64,000 bases of DNA from Pseudisothecium myosuroides (taxonomy: Eukaryota; Streptophyta; Bryopsida; Hypnales; Lembophyllaceae): NCBI GenBank assembly GCA_951799445.1, contig OX637297.1:11036001-11100000 (forward strand), in the 5' to 3' direction. The first letter of the stretch is position 1. Each line of letters opens with the position of its first letter. Made by a program: the position numbers and the translations under genes. Below the pieces are notes generated by a model. It made no database searches. It saw only the letters and a list, made by a program, of their open reading frames with translations, and was not told the origin of the DNA. Below, piece after piece: positions 1 to 13,100 of this stretch.

Positions 1-582
1 CGCTATTTTAGATTTTTGGATGTTACATACTTCCACAGAGATCGCTTAGTGATTTGCACCAAAGAAATAAAAACCCTAGAGAACATGCTACCAAGTGCAG
101 AAGACACCCAAAAGTATCAAAAAGCATACCAAAATTTTCAAAAATTTGAGAAGAAATCAAAAGTGGGAAGAAGAGTCTAACCTAACGCTCCATTTTAGCA
201 CCTTCAAATTATGAAATGTAGAGATGTGCAAGAGTGTTGTGGCGGAGTCGCCTTCTGGTGCTCCCTAGACGAAAAACAATAAAGAGGAGAAGGCAGTCGC
301 CACGTGGACAGAAAGAACAAAGACAATGTTTGAACTGACAAGAATTGTAAGGTCAAGAAGCCTACTTGTCGATTTAGACAAATCTTTGTCAATTTTTTGT
401 CATACAGGACGCCATTCCCTTGTAGTGATTGGCCATTGAGGTCCAGGGTGGTAGAGAAGTGGATCTATGTCATCTTGGACCTTAATCACATTCTTTGTAT
501 TAGCAAAGATTAGAAGTCTAAGGGGGCCATCAAACAATTCAACCACTAGTCGGAGCCACAATCTGCCACGGTTGGCGCAATT

Positions 583-966
583 GTGGGATCCAAGGTAGTG
601 TACGTCCAATCCAATTGCTCTACATTTTTGAAGGAGTTAGAAAAAATAGCCTTTGTTTTGGTGTGGAGCTCCATGAAAAAGTCCTCCAAGGAAGGCATTT
701 GCGTTTACCTTTTCCACGACAAAAGGTTGCCCTTTCTTGTTCTTGGGCAAAATTCCTACAAGACAATTAAGTGCAGGAATAAAGCAAGCAAGTTGATCTC
801 ATATAAGGAACCGGGAACTGATAAGGAATTGTTCCTTAAAAAATTGAATGTGCTTTTTGATGACTCAAGAGGGAACTTTGCTTCTGATAATATTGTCATA
901 GTAGACGATAGCCCTCGTAAGCACATCATGAACAACCTGGAGAATGTTATGCTATCAAATTTCTAG
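583..966 (+). pseudogene. FCP1/TIM50-like (HAD) phosphatase domain fragment
   Basis: The reading frame resembles the C-terminal two thirds of an FCP1-homology (CTD small-phosphatase-like, HAD superfamily) domain. The visible motifs are FVLVWSSM, the beta-strand and serine region after the catalytic aspartates in this family, and IVIVDDSPRKHIMNN, the family's VDDSP motif IV that binds magnesium. The N-terminal DxDx(T/V) nucleophile motif is not in this frame upstream and there is no good ATG (the frame opens at a GTG), so this is a fragment or an internal exon of a decayed gene. The frame stops at 966, about 125 bases before element A starts. FCP1-like proteins dephosphorylate RNA polymerase II CTD or related substrates; activity is not expected here. 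I am fairly sure of the fold and unsure whether any expressed gene remains. Confidence 0.5.
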
Positions 967-1532
967 AATAACTGGAGGAATGGCAATAAAAACATGTTTC
1001 TTCTTGCGGTCCTACTGCCTTGGTTTCAAAGGTTGGACATCAATCGCAGTCCCAAGGGGATGACTTAGAAAATTTTAGCATATTACATATTGTGGGAGCA
1101 CGGAAACTTAGAGTAAAGGAAGATAGCATAGAAGTAGGTTAGGAGTTAGTCAAAAATTTCAAAATTTTGGTAGGAAAAAGGAAATTAGATCCGGATACGA
1201 ACAAATTCCGGATAGTTAGAATCCGAGATCCTGATCCTGTAACGGATCTTAAAATCCAAGTTAGGTCGGATCGGAACGAGCTACGGAATAGGTATCCGAC
1301 CTACGCCGCTAGGGAACCATTACGGGAACGGACCTCTTTCCGTTCGCCAAGGGGAACGGTCGGCAGCTCGACTAGTACTTAAACCCTCGCCATACCTAAT
1401 CTTCCTCATTCTTCACTTTGCTGATTGTCTTGCGCATTTAGCTGAGAGAAAGAGTGGTGAGTTAGAGATCGTGACAGGGAGAGACTAGTGAGGTTGGTGC
1501 CGATTGCACCGGATTTAGTTGTCGGTGTCGGT

Positions 1533-3434
1533 ATGGCGGAGTCCAGCAAACCGGTAGCGCGTCGACCCTCTGTCACAGCTCGGATAGTTAGACCAGCGAT
1601 TCCGGCCAACCCAGCGCACCGGAAGGAGTTAGAGACAGATCTGACCCGGATGGGGTGCGTAGGTTTAATCCACCGACCGTGGAATGTTAAGAACGCGGAG
1701 ATGCTAGAGCAGCTGATCTCGGGAGTCCCGAATCAGTTCGAGTTGACTGTGAGAGGCCAACCCGGAGCATGGACGGTGGATGTATGGGCTGACGTATACG
1801 GGTTTGGGAAGGACGGATCCGGATTAGGTTCTCGGGTAGAGACGTACGGGATTGGGAAGTTCCGCAATCCGGTTACCACTAAAGACGGATACCCAGTGAG
1901 TGACTGTAAGGACGCTAGGCAGAAACGGGTGTTGGAGTTTTTGATTCCGATCATGTACCCGGAAAAGCCCACCTGAGTTACGGTTACGGTGGCCAACACT
2001 ATCTTTGGGGCTTTAGAAGATAAGGTAGTCCATTGAGGGAAAGTTCTAGCCGGGATAGTAAAGAAGCTCGTGTCGCACGTCGGGAAGGGGAAGCCGAGTC
2101 TTCTCAGCCCGTACCTGTTTCACCTGTATTACCATCAGGAGGTGTTGACGAGTGAAGAGATGGTGATTTACAACACCGGGTTGGAAATCGTGAAGTACGG
2201 TCTCACGCACGAGATTCCACCGGATACTCCGATCGAGGGAGAGGAGGAGGAAGAAGAAGAAGACGATGAAGAGGAAGAAGAACCGCAGCAGCAGGACCTG
2301 GTCGACAAGAGAGAGAAGAGAAGGAAGTCGACCAATCCGAACTCAAGGGTGGAACAGCTGACCCCGGAAAAGGGAGAGCCGAGTCGACCCCCGGAACCGG
2401 AACCGCAGTCGGACTTCTTCGACGCCGGAACGGAGTGGATGGAGGAGGCCAAGCACATGTATTTTGGCATGTCGGACATGATCCTGGCGATTGCTGCAGA
2501 GTTGAAGGTGGAGCCGGAGGATATCGTAAATCAGATCCGGAAACTACCGAGTCCGGATCTGATTCGTGAAAAGGACGAGCGGATCAAGAGTTTGGAGAAG
2601 GAAAGGGATGGCATGTTAGGTCGGGTGAACTGGGCGGATACGGATGCCGCAGTTGCACGGCAGAAGGAGGCGGAAGCTCTCCAACTCGTTCACAATCTGA
2701 CTGCGTTGGTGGAGCAGCCCGTGGAAGCTGTGGTCAAATCCCGACTCTTCACCAATCAGCTGAGTGGCATAGGCCACTTATCCGGGTCCAAGGTAGTAAC
2801 GATCTTGGTGGACTTCCAGGCCCGGATGGAAGGTATTCTGAAGGAGATGGCGCAACTGTTGGGGCACCTGGACCCGAACAAGCCCTTGGACTTCACCCAC
2901 TTTCCGGAGCTGCCCAACGTCGACTTGTTGAAGACACCTCAAAAGCCGGGGTCAGGGATAAGTCTACCGACATCCCCAAGACCTACTCCAGGTCAGGCAC
3001 GGATCCAGACGAAGACCACGAAGTTCGGCCAAACGAGGAGTGTCCAGTCGATTCCGGTAGGGGAAGGGAGTTCCGTTCCGGCATCTGGAACATCCGTCCG
3101 GAGCGATTTAATCCAACGGATGGGGGCCTTGTCAAACCCGGCTCGGACCAATCCGGTCGACTTTACTCACATGCAGAAGGCATCGCCCAGGAGGAATACA
3201 ACTCCGATTCAGCTGGACGATTCGCCAGAGAAAGAGACCAGAGTGGAGATGATCCAAGCATCCGAAAAGGGGGAATTTACTTCCGGCAATGAGACGGAAT
3301 CGGATGACGACCCGCCGCCGATCGAGCGGAAGATTCCGACCCGGGCTGCAACGAAGTCTACTCCACCGAAATGAAGCAGGAAACCACCTGCAGGGCCGAG
3401 TAGCAGCGCGAAGAAATCCAAGCGGGGAAAGTAA
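1533..3434 (+). pseudogene. Element A ORF, decayed (633 codons, three in-frame stops)
   Basis: The frame starts at the ATG in GGTATGGCGGAG, which is conserved in B. It runs in one frame to TAA at 3432-3434, interrupted by TGA at 1974-1976, 2034-2036 and 3372-3374. Comparison with B shows the first is CGA to TGA and the second TGG to TGA. The protein has an N-terminal domain of about 200 residues with PGAWTVDVW, KDGYPVSDCKDARQKR, ANTIFGAL and SPYLFHLYY. A glutamate/aspartate tract follows (codons around 2241-2283), then a predicted coiled coil (IREKDERIKSLEKERD region), and a basic Lys/Arg-rich tail ends in KKSKRGK. There is no zinc knuckle, protease, RT or integrase motif. I do not recognise the family; a Gag-like or regulatory retroelement protein is one possibility. 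Confidence 0.8.
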
Positions 3435-4076
3435 TTAGTATGTTTGCAGTTTTAGGATTTTTAATCTAGAGCGGATTTTCCGTGCGTGGGGCCCGGTTCC
3501 GGATTCTTAGGAGTAGTTGACTTTGAACTTTCCGGATATTACGGTTGATTACTGATTGGTCATCTGGATTTTCAGGTGTTCTTTTTTTGGCTTTTTGTTT
3601 GGGTTTTAAGTGGAGGGCAGCTTGTTGCCCTTTCATTCCAGCCTTGTCCATTTTGTGTGCATTAGTTTATGTTCATATTCTCTTTTCTCTAATCTGAGCC
3701 ACTAAGTGGACATGCGGATTTTTGGCTATGTGTGCGTTTTCTTGAGTCGTTTATGAATGGTGAAAGTGTGAGAGAGGGCGGATGAGGGGGAATCCGGGTT
3801 GAGAATTAGTTGGACCTGATTTGAGCGAGTAAGTTTGTGAGGACACTTTACTAGATTTGTGAGTAAGGACTTGTGCGTGGTACCTTTAAATTGCCGTAAC
3901 AGTGATCCGGTTCTAAGGAGTGGTGCGGATGCGAATCCGGAATCCAGGGAGGGTTCCGAGCGGAGATAAGCGACCGCCAGCGGAAAATCCCCACTCACCG
4001 GAAGGTCTGCCAACCATAGGATCAGTCTGGTAGATAGATGCACGAATCTCTTCCAGTTCCGGCTGTCTTGATCTGT

Positions 4077-4150
4077 CGTTGTAGTAAAGGCGGAAGGATA
4101 CAATTCTGAGTGACCTGTTCTCCGGGCAAGCTACCCGGGGAATTGTGAGG
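4077..4150 (+). promoter_or_regulatory. Conserved CGTTGTAGTA + hairpin motif in element A
   Basis: CGTTGTAGTA (4077-4086) is followed by TGACC and a GC hairpin (CCGGG, short loop, CCCGG) and then TTGTGAGG. The same order occurs at a similar distance (about 450-600 bases) from the 3' end of B, C, D and E, although the surrounding sequence differs between subfamilies. The role is unknown; an RNA-processing or packaging structure is a guess. Confidence 0.5.
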
Positions 4151-4552
4151 ATCGTTACTTTCTCTACTCTACAATAAAAACTCGGTTAGGATTGTTTTGT
4201 GTGAAGTTTGGTGTAGAGAAATAGATGTCTATGAGTGGTACGTTCCTACCCCTCTAAAGATCAAATGCGGACACCCTGAGGGTAAAACAGGGGAATAGAA
4301 AACCAGTTGAAGTCAAGAAGTGAGACCCGGAAACCGGAAAGAGATAGATCCGGATTGGGATCCGGAAGACCATTGTGTAAGAAATAGGAAAAGAAAGAGG
4401 TGTGGCTTGGGGTTTTGTTGTTTGGATTACAATCCGGAAACTCCCTAGCTTGCTAAAACATACTAGAATGTCCTAGGACAATATTTCGTGTTATCTTACC
4501 ATCATTTTGGTGTTAAGGATACTTACGCCTAGATTGCGCGTACGACACATAT

Positions 4553-6597
4553 GACCAAAGATATGGTACATTTTATTCATTGCTCCTAAATTTTTGAAAA
4601 ATATTTAAGATAATATATTATAGAGAAAATAGGTGAATCACAATTATAATAAATATATGGAAATAAATAATTTGGCTAATTTGATTCTTTTAGATCTAAC
4701 GTACTATGAAGTAAAAGTATCCTAAGCTGGGGCTATGAAATTTGTCATGTTTTATAATCATGCCTTTGACTTCATATGTGAATGATTCAATTGTATATCT
4801 ATGTCATGTGAAGGTTGTAGTACAAATGAAGATTGTATTTCATGCTGCATTCCAATTGATTTGTTGTTCTATCTTGGTGTTTTGTATTATTTGGATGTAA
4901 GAGTCACATTCATTGTAGACACTAAATATGTTATGAATTCCTATGCAATGGCATTTTCAAATGATATCTTCTTTGTGTCCACAATCTTCATTTGTAGCTT
5001 AGTTTATTAGGTGTTTAGGTGTGTTCTATGGTACCACTGATATCATGTATTTTGGGGTATTTTGTTACTTATATGATAAAGTTTTATTACACATAGGATT
5101 TTCCAATTCAAGATCCTTAGATTATAATGAAATAGTGGTATGAAAAATTGGCCTGTCTTTCAAATTTGAAATAAATGTATGGTACTTAAAATTATGATAA
5201 ATTAGAAAATTAGGTAATGATATGGTCTATTTAATTGGTCTCCTCTATCAAAGTATGCCCTTAAATAATATCCCTCGGTCACACGTGATATGGAAACCCC
5301 TTTAAGAGTCTCCTACCCCGTGACCATGGTGTAGGGTTGAAGTTGTTCTCAGCAGGTGCACTCTTTGAAAAAAATAAGGATATAGGTGCAAACACCAGGT
5401 ATTTAAATGGGAGGTATTATTTTTTGTCAATTGATTATTTTGAGGTCTATCATTATGTAATTTTCTAATTTGAACCATTAAAAAGGGGGCATACATTAAT
5501 CATAATTCCTAAATTGCCATGAATATGTTATATGCTATATTGGTTTCAATTTTTATGCACTACTCGCTATCACAAAATTTAGTATAGCGTTTAGGGATCA
5601 CAATTAGGGGGCTTCATAATACTTTAGTGCTTCGAAGTCCAAAAATTCATATCTAATTCCACAAAGCTCCAAAAATATGAAACAACTTGGATTAGATGCC
5701 AATTCCACTTGTCTTTCAAGGAGAATTTATTGAAAAACATTTTAAGATGTTTCAACTCTTCAAAATTCAATTTTAGTTTTAAAATGGGCAATTTACGGAC
5801 TTCTTATTTCATAAGCTCAATTTGTAATCAATTTCCCATTTACAAATTTTTAGTAGCAAAATTGGTATTCATGTAAAGTGCAGATATTTGCAGCTTCAAA
5901 AATCATAGTCCAATTGTAGGATTTGTCATTATTTGGATTGTTTTGTTTTTTTGAAATAAATGAAATAGATTTTCATTGCCAACGGTATAAAAGAAACTTA
6001 CAAGCCGGCTAGCCACAAGTGGTCAAGGTGAATTGCCCTCTTCGCTTGTCCCCCCAAGTCATTCTAGGGGTGCATGTAAAAAAAAAAGCTCCGCTACTTT
6101 GTGCTTGATTAATTTATTTTGTACAACCTTCCTTGCTAATTTTGGAGCTTTTGATTGCAAAAATAAATTCAAAATTTGCAAATTTTATCATGCATTGCAA
6201 ATTTAAAAAATCAGCATTTTTCCTTAGGGGAAAGTAAGGGGGTCAATTCACCCAAGCCCTAAAGGTGGCCTGGCCAGAAGAGAGACAAACAAGACATACA
6301 AGACCAGACCAAATAAGACTAGGGAAGAGAAAAGGACATTAGGCTAATTGGATTGTAAACTTAGTCAACCTTTCCATTTTGAATTTCTGATGATACTACT
6401 TTTGGAGAAATGCATTTCTGAATGCACTCTCATAACTTATGTGTTCACACTTTATTATTTACATGGAGTTATAACCACAGCCTACACATGATAGGCTGAT
6501 ACCCTCATTTAATTCTGAGACTAAGAGTAGTAGATAAAATATAATAGATCATCATAGCCTAAAGAATCTAAAATAAAAAGACAATGTTAGTAGTCTA
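4553..6597. other. AT-rich stretch without a recognised gene
   Basis: I see only short, low-complexity reading frames and no motif, RNA gene or clear repeat boundary. The segment around 6000-6070 (GCCGGCTAGCCACAAG...) is locally more GC-rich and may be a transposon relic. Confidence 0.4.
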
Positions 6598-7818
6598 TAG
6601 TGGGGTACCATTCAAAATGGCGATTTTGCATTTGCAGGGAAGGAAATTTCACATTTGCCAACATTGCCAACCTCCCAAGGGCTGAAAAATTGATCTCTTA
6701 ACATGAAATTTTTGTCATGAGATCATATCCATGTTGATAATATGTGTGACAAATTTCAAGGTCAAAAGATTTACACAAAAAAAGATATTTGAAATCTACC
6801 ATTAAGTGTAGTTGTATGTGAGAAACAATTTCACTACTACCAATTGTGATACTCTCCCAAGGGTTGAAAAATTGTTTTTTTATTATAAAATTTTTATTAT
6901 GGAATCATCTCTATATTAGAAATATGTATGCCAAATTTAAAGGTCTAAAGATTCAACAAAAAAAAGATATGCTAATTCTACAACATGTGTAGTTGAGAGA
7001 ATGATTTTTTCAGGCCTTGGGATAATGTCATTTTATGGGTAAAGTTTCACATGGATGTAAAAAATCTTTTTGACAACTACACATGTTGGTAGAATTAGAA
7101 TATATTTTTTTTGGTAACTCTTTTGACTTTGAAATTTGGCACACATGTTATCAATATAGAGATGATCTCATGCCAAAAATTTCATGGTCAAATTTCATGA
7201 GTTTTTTTTTCAGCCCTTGGGATAGTGTCAAAATTGGCAGTAGTGAAATTTTTCTCACTGCTACACATGTTGGTAGACTTTGAATATTTTTTTTTTTTGA
7301 ATCTTTAGACCTTGAAATTTGGCATACATGTTTCTAACATAGAGATGATTCCATAATAAAAATTTCATGATAAATAAACAATTTTTCAACCCTTGGGCTC
7401 AGAGTATCAAAGTTGGTAGTAGTGAAATTGTTTCTCACAACTACACATGTTGGTAGATTTCAAATATCTTTTTTTGTATAAATCTTTTGACCTTGAAATT
7501 TGGCACAAATATTATGAACATCGATGATTTTCTAACAAGATATTATTGGTAAAAAAAAATATTTCCGCCCTCCACAGGGTATCAAAGTTGGCAACAGTGA
7601 AAATTTTCTCACTGCTACACATGTTGGTAGATTTGAATTTCGGTGAATTTTTTTACCTTGAAATTTGATACACATGTTATTAACATAAATATAGTTCCAT
7701 GACAAAAATTTTGTATTAAAAGATCTATTTTCAAACCTCAAAAGGCTGTCAAAGTTGGCAGATGTGAAATTTCCTTCCCTTTGAATGCAAAAACACCATT
7801 TTGAATGGTACCCCACTA
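6598..7818. mobile_element. Foldback DNA element with long inverted arms and internal repeats
   Basis: The ends are inverted copies of TAGTGGGGTACCATTCAAAA, flanked by a possible TA duplication (6596-6597 and 7819-7820). The similarity extends inward past TTTGCATTTGCAGGGAAGGAAATTTC. Inside, units of very roughly 170-200 bases repeat with the landmarks CTACACATGTTGGTAGA, CCTTGAAATTTGGCA and CAACCCTTGGG. Units are in reverse orientation on the left (about 6650-6990) and forward on the right (about 7000-7790), so the whole element can fold on itself. There is no transposase ORF; the short frames inside are low-complexity. It is a non-autonomous foldback or MITE-like element. Confidence 0.7.
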
Positions 7819-7820
7819 TA

Positions 7821-10190
7821 CATGTAGAGTTAAATGTTAGCCCTAAACCCATAATTAAGACTTTTGTCCCACAAAACTAATAAAAAAGGGGGTATATTAA
7901 GTCTAATTTTGTCCTAATGCATCCCATTATTCCACATCCTATAGTATTTACAATACATCCAATGATATTTTACATACTCTGTAGTATAATCAATCAGATT
8001 ATAATTTTTAGCTCCAATGTTTTTTTGGCACCCTATCATTTGTTTGCACGTATATTGCTACTTCTACCGCTTATTGCACCCCCTGAGAAGTTGTTCCAGA
8101 AAAATAACAAATGGAAATTGGATAACAAATGCTATACAAGAAAAAAGGTTGTCAAGAGTGTGACAAACTTATAGAAGTGGTCTCTAGGTCAATTAGCATT
8201 AGTTAGCGCAGCAACTGGAGGTAAATAGTTTAGCTCAAGACAAGCTGAAATGTAGCTTATGTATGCATTTTGCATTAGTTATTAGCCTTTTGCATTTTAG
8301 CTCAAATCAAGCTGATACGCAAGGCAACTTTATTCATGGGTTGCAAATTTGGCTTATGTTGTGGTTGTACTTCTTACTCTACCTTCTTTATCTCTAGACC
8401 TCTGATCTGCAGATTGTGTTCCTAATTTAGACTCTTTTTGTGTCAAATGAGGAGCACGTTGGAGTTCCATACACCAAATGAGGTCCTCCCATGCCAAGCG
8501 TCTACGGATTCCATCCTGGACTATGGACAATACATGATCCTGAGTATAGGGAACTTCCTTTGTTTGGCACCCACTATCAATTCCACTATGGACTTCTCTA
8601 TGCAGCCCATTGAAGACGGAGTGGTGGATAGTCTTCCAAACCAAAAGCCATGCTTGCCATTTCCTTTGCGCTTGAGGAAAATCCGAACTTTGTCAATATC
8701 ACCAATTGCCTTTGACAAAAGGACGCAAATGAAGCTTTATGGGTATGCCAATTATCCAAGGTTGACACCGAAAATAAAGTCCAAAGTCTTAGAGAAGCCT
8801 CATGAGAAAATTGTTCTTGTCCCTATTATTCCGCCCTCACTTCCACATTGACGTGCATCGATTGAAGGGGAGAGATTGAAAAGAAAACATGATGAGCCAT
8901 TGTGTAGTCAATCCTTTGCTCCTAGTTGGGACTCTTAGGAATGCAGATCATTATACGTGCAGCAAAGGGAGTACATGCATCAAGTCAAGCGGATTGCAAA
9001 GGATTATAGTCAAGTGAAGGACCAGAAATTTTGAAGGCCACGGAGGAGCTGAGGAATACATTATGCAATTGATAGTTGCATATACTAGATGTTCAATAAA
9101 TATATATATATAAATATATTGTATAGATATTTCATAGAATTATATACTTCTGCATATTTAAGAGAGCGTTTGTATATACATTACAGTGATGTCCATTATA
9201 GGATATTACAAACCCTTGTATTTTGGATGTTTTGCTATTTTGCAGCAAAGAGCCATAGGGTGGATGCACGGTTGAGTGGACCACTTTTCATGTCATAGTG
9301 TTTTTTCCAGTGAGACCTTTGCACTGCAAGCCACATTGTACATAATTGACTACACCATTTGATCTACAAATTTGAACATACACTCTCAACTTGAATGCAA
9401 AGGCAACTATATAATTATTAGTAAGATATTTTCTTTATCAAAGAGCTATAGACTCTTAAAGTTGTAAATTCAATTTAGAAAAGTCCATATGTTATTTTGT
9501 GAAGGCATTTTTAATGAAAAGAACATTTAATGAATATTCTCGTAATTGTATTAGTAACTCATGACGTATTGTAGTATAGATTGAGGCACCCCTAAACTAT
9601 ATTGCTTTATCTTATTGTGGTCTTAAAATAGTAGTTATGGACTTTTGAAGGAGCTAAATTCAGCTGTATTTAGAAAAGTCCATAAAAGAATCAAAACAAG
9701 ATATTTTCTTAAATTTATTTTTTTGATCCGAAATGTTTTTAAAAGTTATAGATGGGCTTTGAATTTATATTGCATTTTGGGTGATTGCTTGAATGCTAGC
9801 ATTCAAGAGGTGCAGGGTAGAAGAAGACGGAGGACGCTGTCCCTGGGCATTTGTGATGGGACCCAGGCTTGGGACATGAGACTCGATTAGGATTCTGAAC
9901 CCACCCCTCCAGAACAGCCATTTTGCGTCTCTCTCTGCTGGTTGAGTGCTTCCTTTGTGCAAAGTGTCCTAGCTATGGTGAAGTTCGATTTTAGTGTTTC
10001 AATTTGGGCTTTGAGTTGGGGTGATGGCACATTTGGCGATTGCAAATTGAAGTGTTTCTAAACATTCAATTACAGTGTTTACTGAGGTGTTTAGGAGAAC
10101 CGGTGCCTATTACAGTTATTCATTTGGCATGCAGTCTAGGATTTAGGGTTTACAATGTGAGGGTTTAGAGGAGGAGGACGCTTATTATTG
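7821..10190. other. AT-rich stretch; one unassigned frame at 8438-8851
   Basis: The only frame of note is plus-strand 8438-8851 (about 137 codons), whose composition is less biased than its surroundings but matches nothing I recognise. It ends in a proline-rich VLVPIIPPSLPH. It may be a gene relic or chance. The rest is AT-rich with no gene, RNA or repeat boundary I can support. Confidence 0.3.
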
Positions 10191-10195
10191 TACAA

Positions 10196-13100
10196 ATGGC
10201 AAGTGCAAGAGATGTGGCAAGGCGGACTGGAGTAAAGCATCCAGGTCTGGCTGAAAGAGAAAGAGTGTCCTTACGGAGAGAAAGAGATAGAGAGCGGCAA
10301 AAAAAGAGTAGGCTTGTCAAGAGAGAGGAGCTTGGTCGGATTCAAGAAGAAGAGCGATTGTATGCTGGGGAAGAGTGCAGAGGAGCAGATGAGAGTTCTC
10401 GAGATCATGACAGAGTTATTTGGTGGGAGGTATCGCGTGATGTTACAACCATACCATAGTGTGCAAAGTCGACGTTGAGTGAGCACAGGGACGGGTGCCA
10501 TAGAGAAGCGATTTTGCAGGCGTTGTGGTTTAATCCGTTTACCACCTCAGAATTGCCGCTCTCAAAAAGGGTTTAGATGAGGCCAAACGCAAGCTTCCAT
10601 CGTCTCTGGGTTGGTTCCATTGTTGTCCAAAGTGAAAAATGCCAAAACCAAGGCACAACTAGTAGCGAAGCATGCAATTCTTATAGCAGTTGTGAGTTCT
10701 AGGTCTTCAGGATTGGGATCCGTGAGACAAATAGCCTGTTTGTTGAATGTCCATCATCGTAATGTTACTATGGCTATGCAAAGGCATGCTTCTATGGGGA
10801 GCAATGAGCATATATTTTGGACTCTTTCTCTGAAAAAACAAAGAAGTGACCAAACGTCTAATTCCGTGAAGGTGGAAGTTATTGCTTGGTGGACTGCTAA
10901 AACCAAGGTTAGTCCAAATGGCAAGGAGGTGGTGAAGAACTAAATTGGAGTTGGTATCTACAAAAAACACCATAATCAATATCGTTTGGAATCACAGGTA
11001 TGAAATTTATATTTACTGTTCAATTTGTGCAATTTTGGGTTGATTGACTGTTTATGTGAATAGGATTTAGGTTATTCTAGAATGGAGGGCAAGAGTGGAT
11101 TATTTGAATGTATTGGGTGTGGTTTAGGGTACAATAGAAAGTATGTGAAGGTTTAGGGTTTAGGGTTTTAGTTGTGGAACTGTTGGGTGCATTCTATAGG
11201 TTCTATGGATAGAATAGGAAAATAGTGACCTTTTTTTATAATACCATTCATCTTCACACATGGAATTGCGATTTGAGTGAGGCAAACTGTAGGGTTCAGT
11301 CACTTTTGGTGTACTTGTGTGAATTGTAGTAGGGTAGAAATGCATTTCAAGTGAGTCGCATGGGACCTGTGAAGACTGATGTTGAAAAAGAGGAGTAATG
11401 AAATGGTGTCCAATGCAGTGCATTTGGACTTGTATGGCTTCCTGAAGTCTTGCGCAACTTGTATGCAATGTTGCAATCTCGATGGGAATTGAATTACTAT
11501 TCTATTGAGTTTGATTAGTGTCCAATGAAGTACAATTATAAATGTATGGCTTCCTAGAATCCCTTGCAACTTGTATGATGAATTGCACTGGTGCAAGGAA
11601 TTGAATTAGTTTTCTATTGAGTCTTCCTCATCATGTATGGTTGACAATGGAGTAGGCAAAAGTTTCATGTCAATTTGTTGCAAGTATTATGAACTTCTAA
11701 GGGAAGCTGGCAGGAGCACTTCACAGGCAAAGAGTATAAGCACTATACCCAATTTTTTTACATTCAAGTATCTTTACAATTGTTGATGACTAAGCTTGAT
11801 GATAGAGAATACTTGTGTGGCACCTCCAGAGTTCTTGGCTGGACTTTAATGCAGTGATATTGTGGCTACAGATGGAATTCTATTTGCAATTTCAAGCTGC
11901 AAATCCCCAGGTAGTTGTTGGTAAGAGGGTCTTTGACTCATTCCAGCCATACTTTGTCAAAAGACTGAAGGAACAAAATATTTTGTTGTTGTATTTATCA
12001 TGTTGAAATGGAAGAGTTTAGGATAGGATTCAATTACATGCAGGTTCTGTCTGCACTGCACTTTAAAAGTGTTTGCTATGTCAGTGTGAGGTGTGTGAAG
12101 CTATGAATGGAGAGGGCCAATGTTGTGCCAAACACTCCACCTTTCCTAGGCTCACGGCTATGGTTGAATCTATTTTGTGTCCTCGGATTGATGAATGCCA
12201 ATGGCATAAGAAAGAGTGCATTTTTGGTGACTATGAAAACTGTGGAGTAGACTTCCTTCCTCTCTACCCCATCAAGGAAGATGGGGGTTCCAGCAATAAA
12301 GTGAAATAGAAGCGATTTGCAATGGAAGCATTCACGACGAGAAAAGGCGAGGAAAAAAACAATTAACATTGGTTTACAAAGAAACCTCTTCTGATGAGTT
12401 TGTAAGTTATCTGAAACCTAAACTCCAAGAGTTTGTGTGTCATTCTTTTGTTGCAAAGTAGGAGGATGAGCAGTTCAAAAATTGTCTTACAAGCTTTCTT
12501 GCTGATTCTATAGTATCCGTGATTGATTTCGCTGAAAACTACTCGTTTGAGGTCCAAAACGAGGTGCAGTCTATGCATTGGCATTGCTATCAGATCACCA
12601 TCTTGTCCACATTACGTAGGTATGAAATCCAAACCCTGACCCCAATGATGAAAGTACTAGGAATATAATGGAGTACCATTTTTACATTAGTGACGACAAA
12701 AAGTACGATAGCTACTTCGTCCAACATTGTCTGATGCTGCACTGGGACAGTCTCATCGAAGGAGGATTCAGGCCTAGAAATCATTGGATTTGGAGTGATG
12801 GTTGTGTTGGCCAATTTAAGAATCAAATTCCGATACTTTGTAAGTCGTTATCCAGAAATTACTAATGGGTGAGCATGTATGTGGAGCTTTTTCGGATCTG
12901 GACATGGTAAAGGCCCCCATGACAAGGAAGGTGTTGTGCTTAAACGTTACATATAGACTTTCCAACTTGATGTGCATGGCCCACGCCTTGAGGATACTAA
13001 GACAATTGTCGAATTCTTGAGAGCCAAATTGAGCAAAAGGCCAAGAATTGCATATGGTGATCGAAGACCAATGCAGAGAACCTTCTGGCACGTTCTAGAA

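Larger units (their letters stand above)
1091..4547 (+). mobile_element. Element A: TG...CA element with 5-bp TSD, ORF-bearing (solo giant LTR or LTR-less element)
   Basis: The element starts TGTGGGAGCACGG and ends GCGCGTACGACA. It is flanked by a perfect 5-bp duplication CATAT (1086-1090 and 4548-4552). TG/CA termini plus a 5-bp target-site duplication are the signature of LTR-retrotransposon integrase. Its 3457 bp contain no second copy of the 5' terminal sequence, so I see no LTR pair, primer-binding site or pol. It holds one decayed sense ORF (1533-3434), a 442-base leader and a 1.1-kb 3' region. Both termini match element B (minus strand, 21689-25209), and the 5' terminus matches C and D. 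A solo LTR that encodes a protein is the simplest explanation. Confidence 0.88.

Noticed and set aside
2168..2479. Serine-rich minus-strand frame in element A
   Set aside because: It is the antisense of the Glu-codon tract of the sense ORF; similar shadows occur in B, C and E.
7083..7852. Short frames on both strands in the foldback element
   Set aside because: They come from AT-rich repeated units and lack any protein motif.
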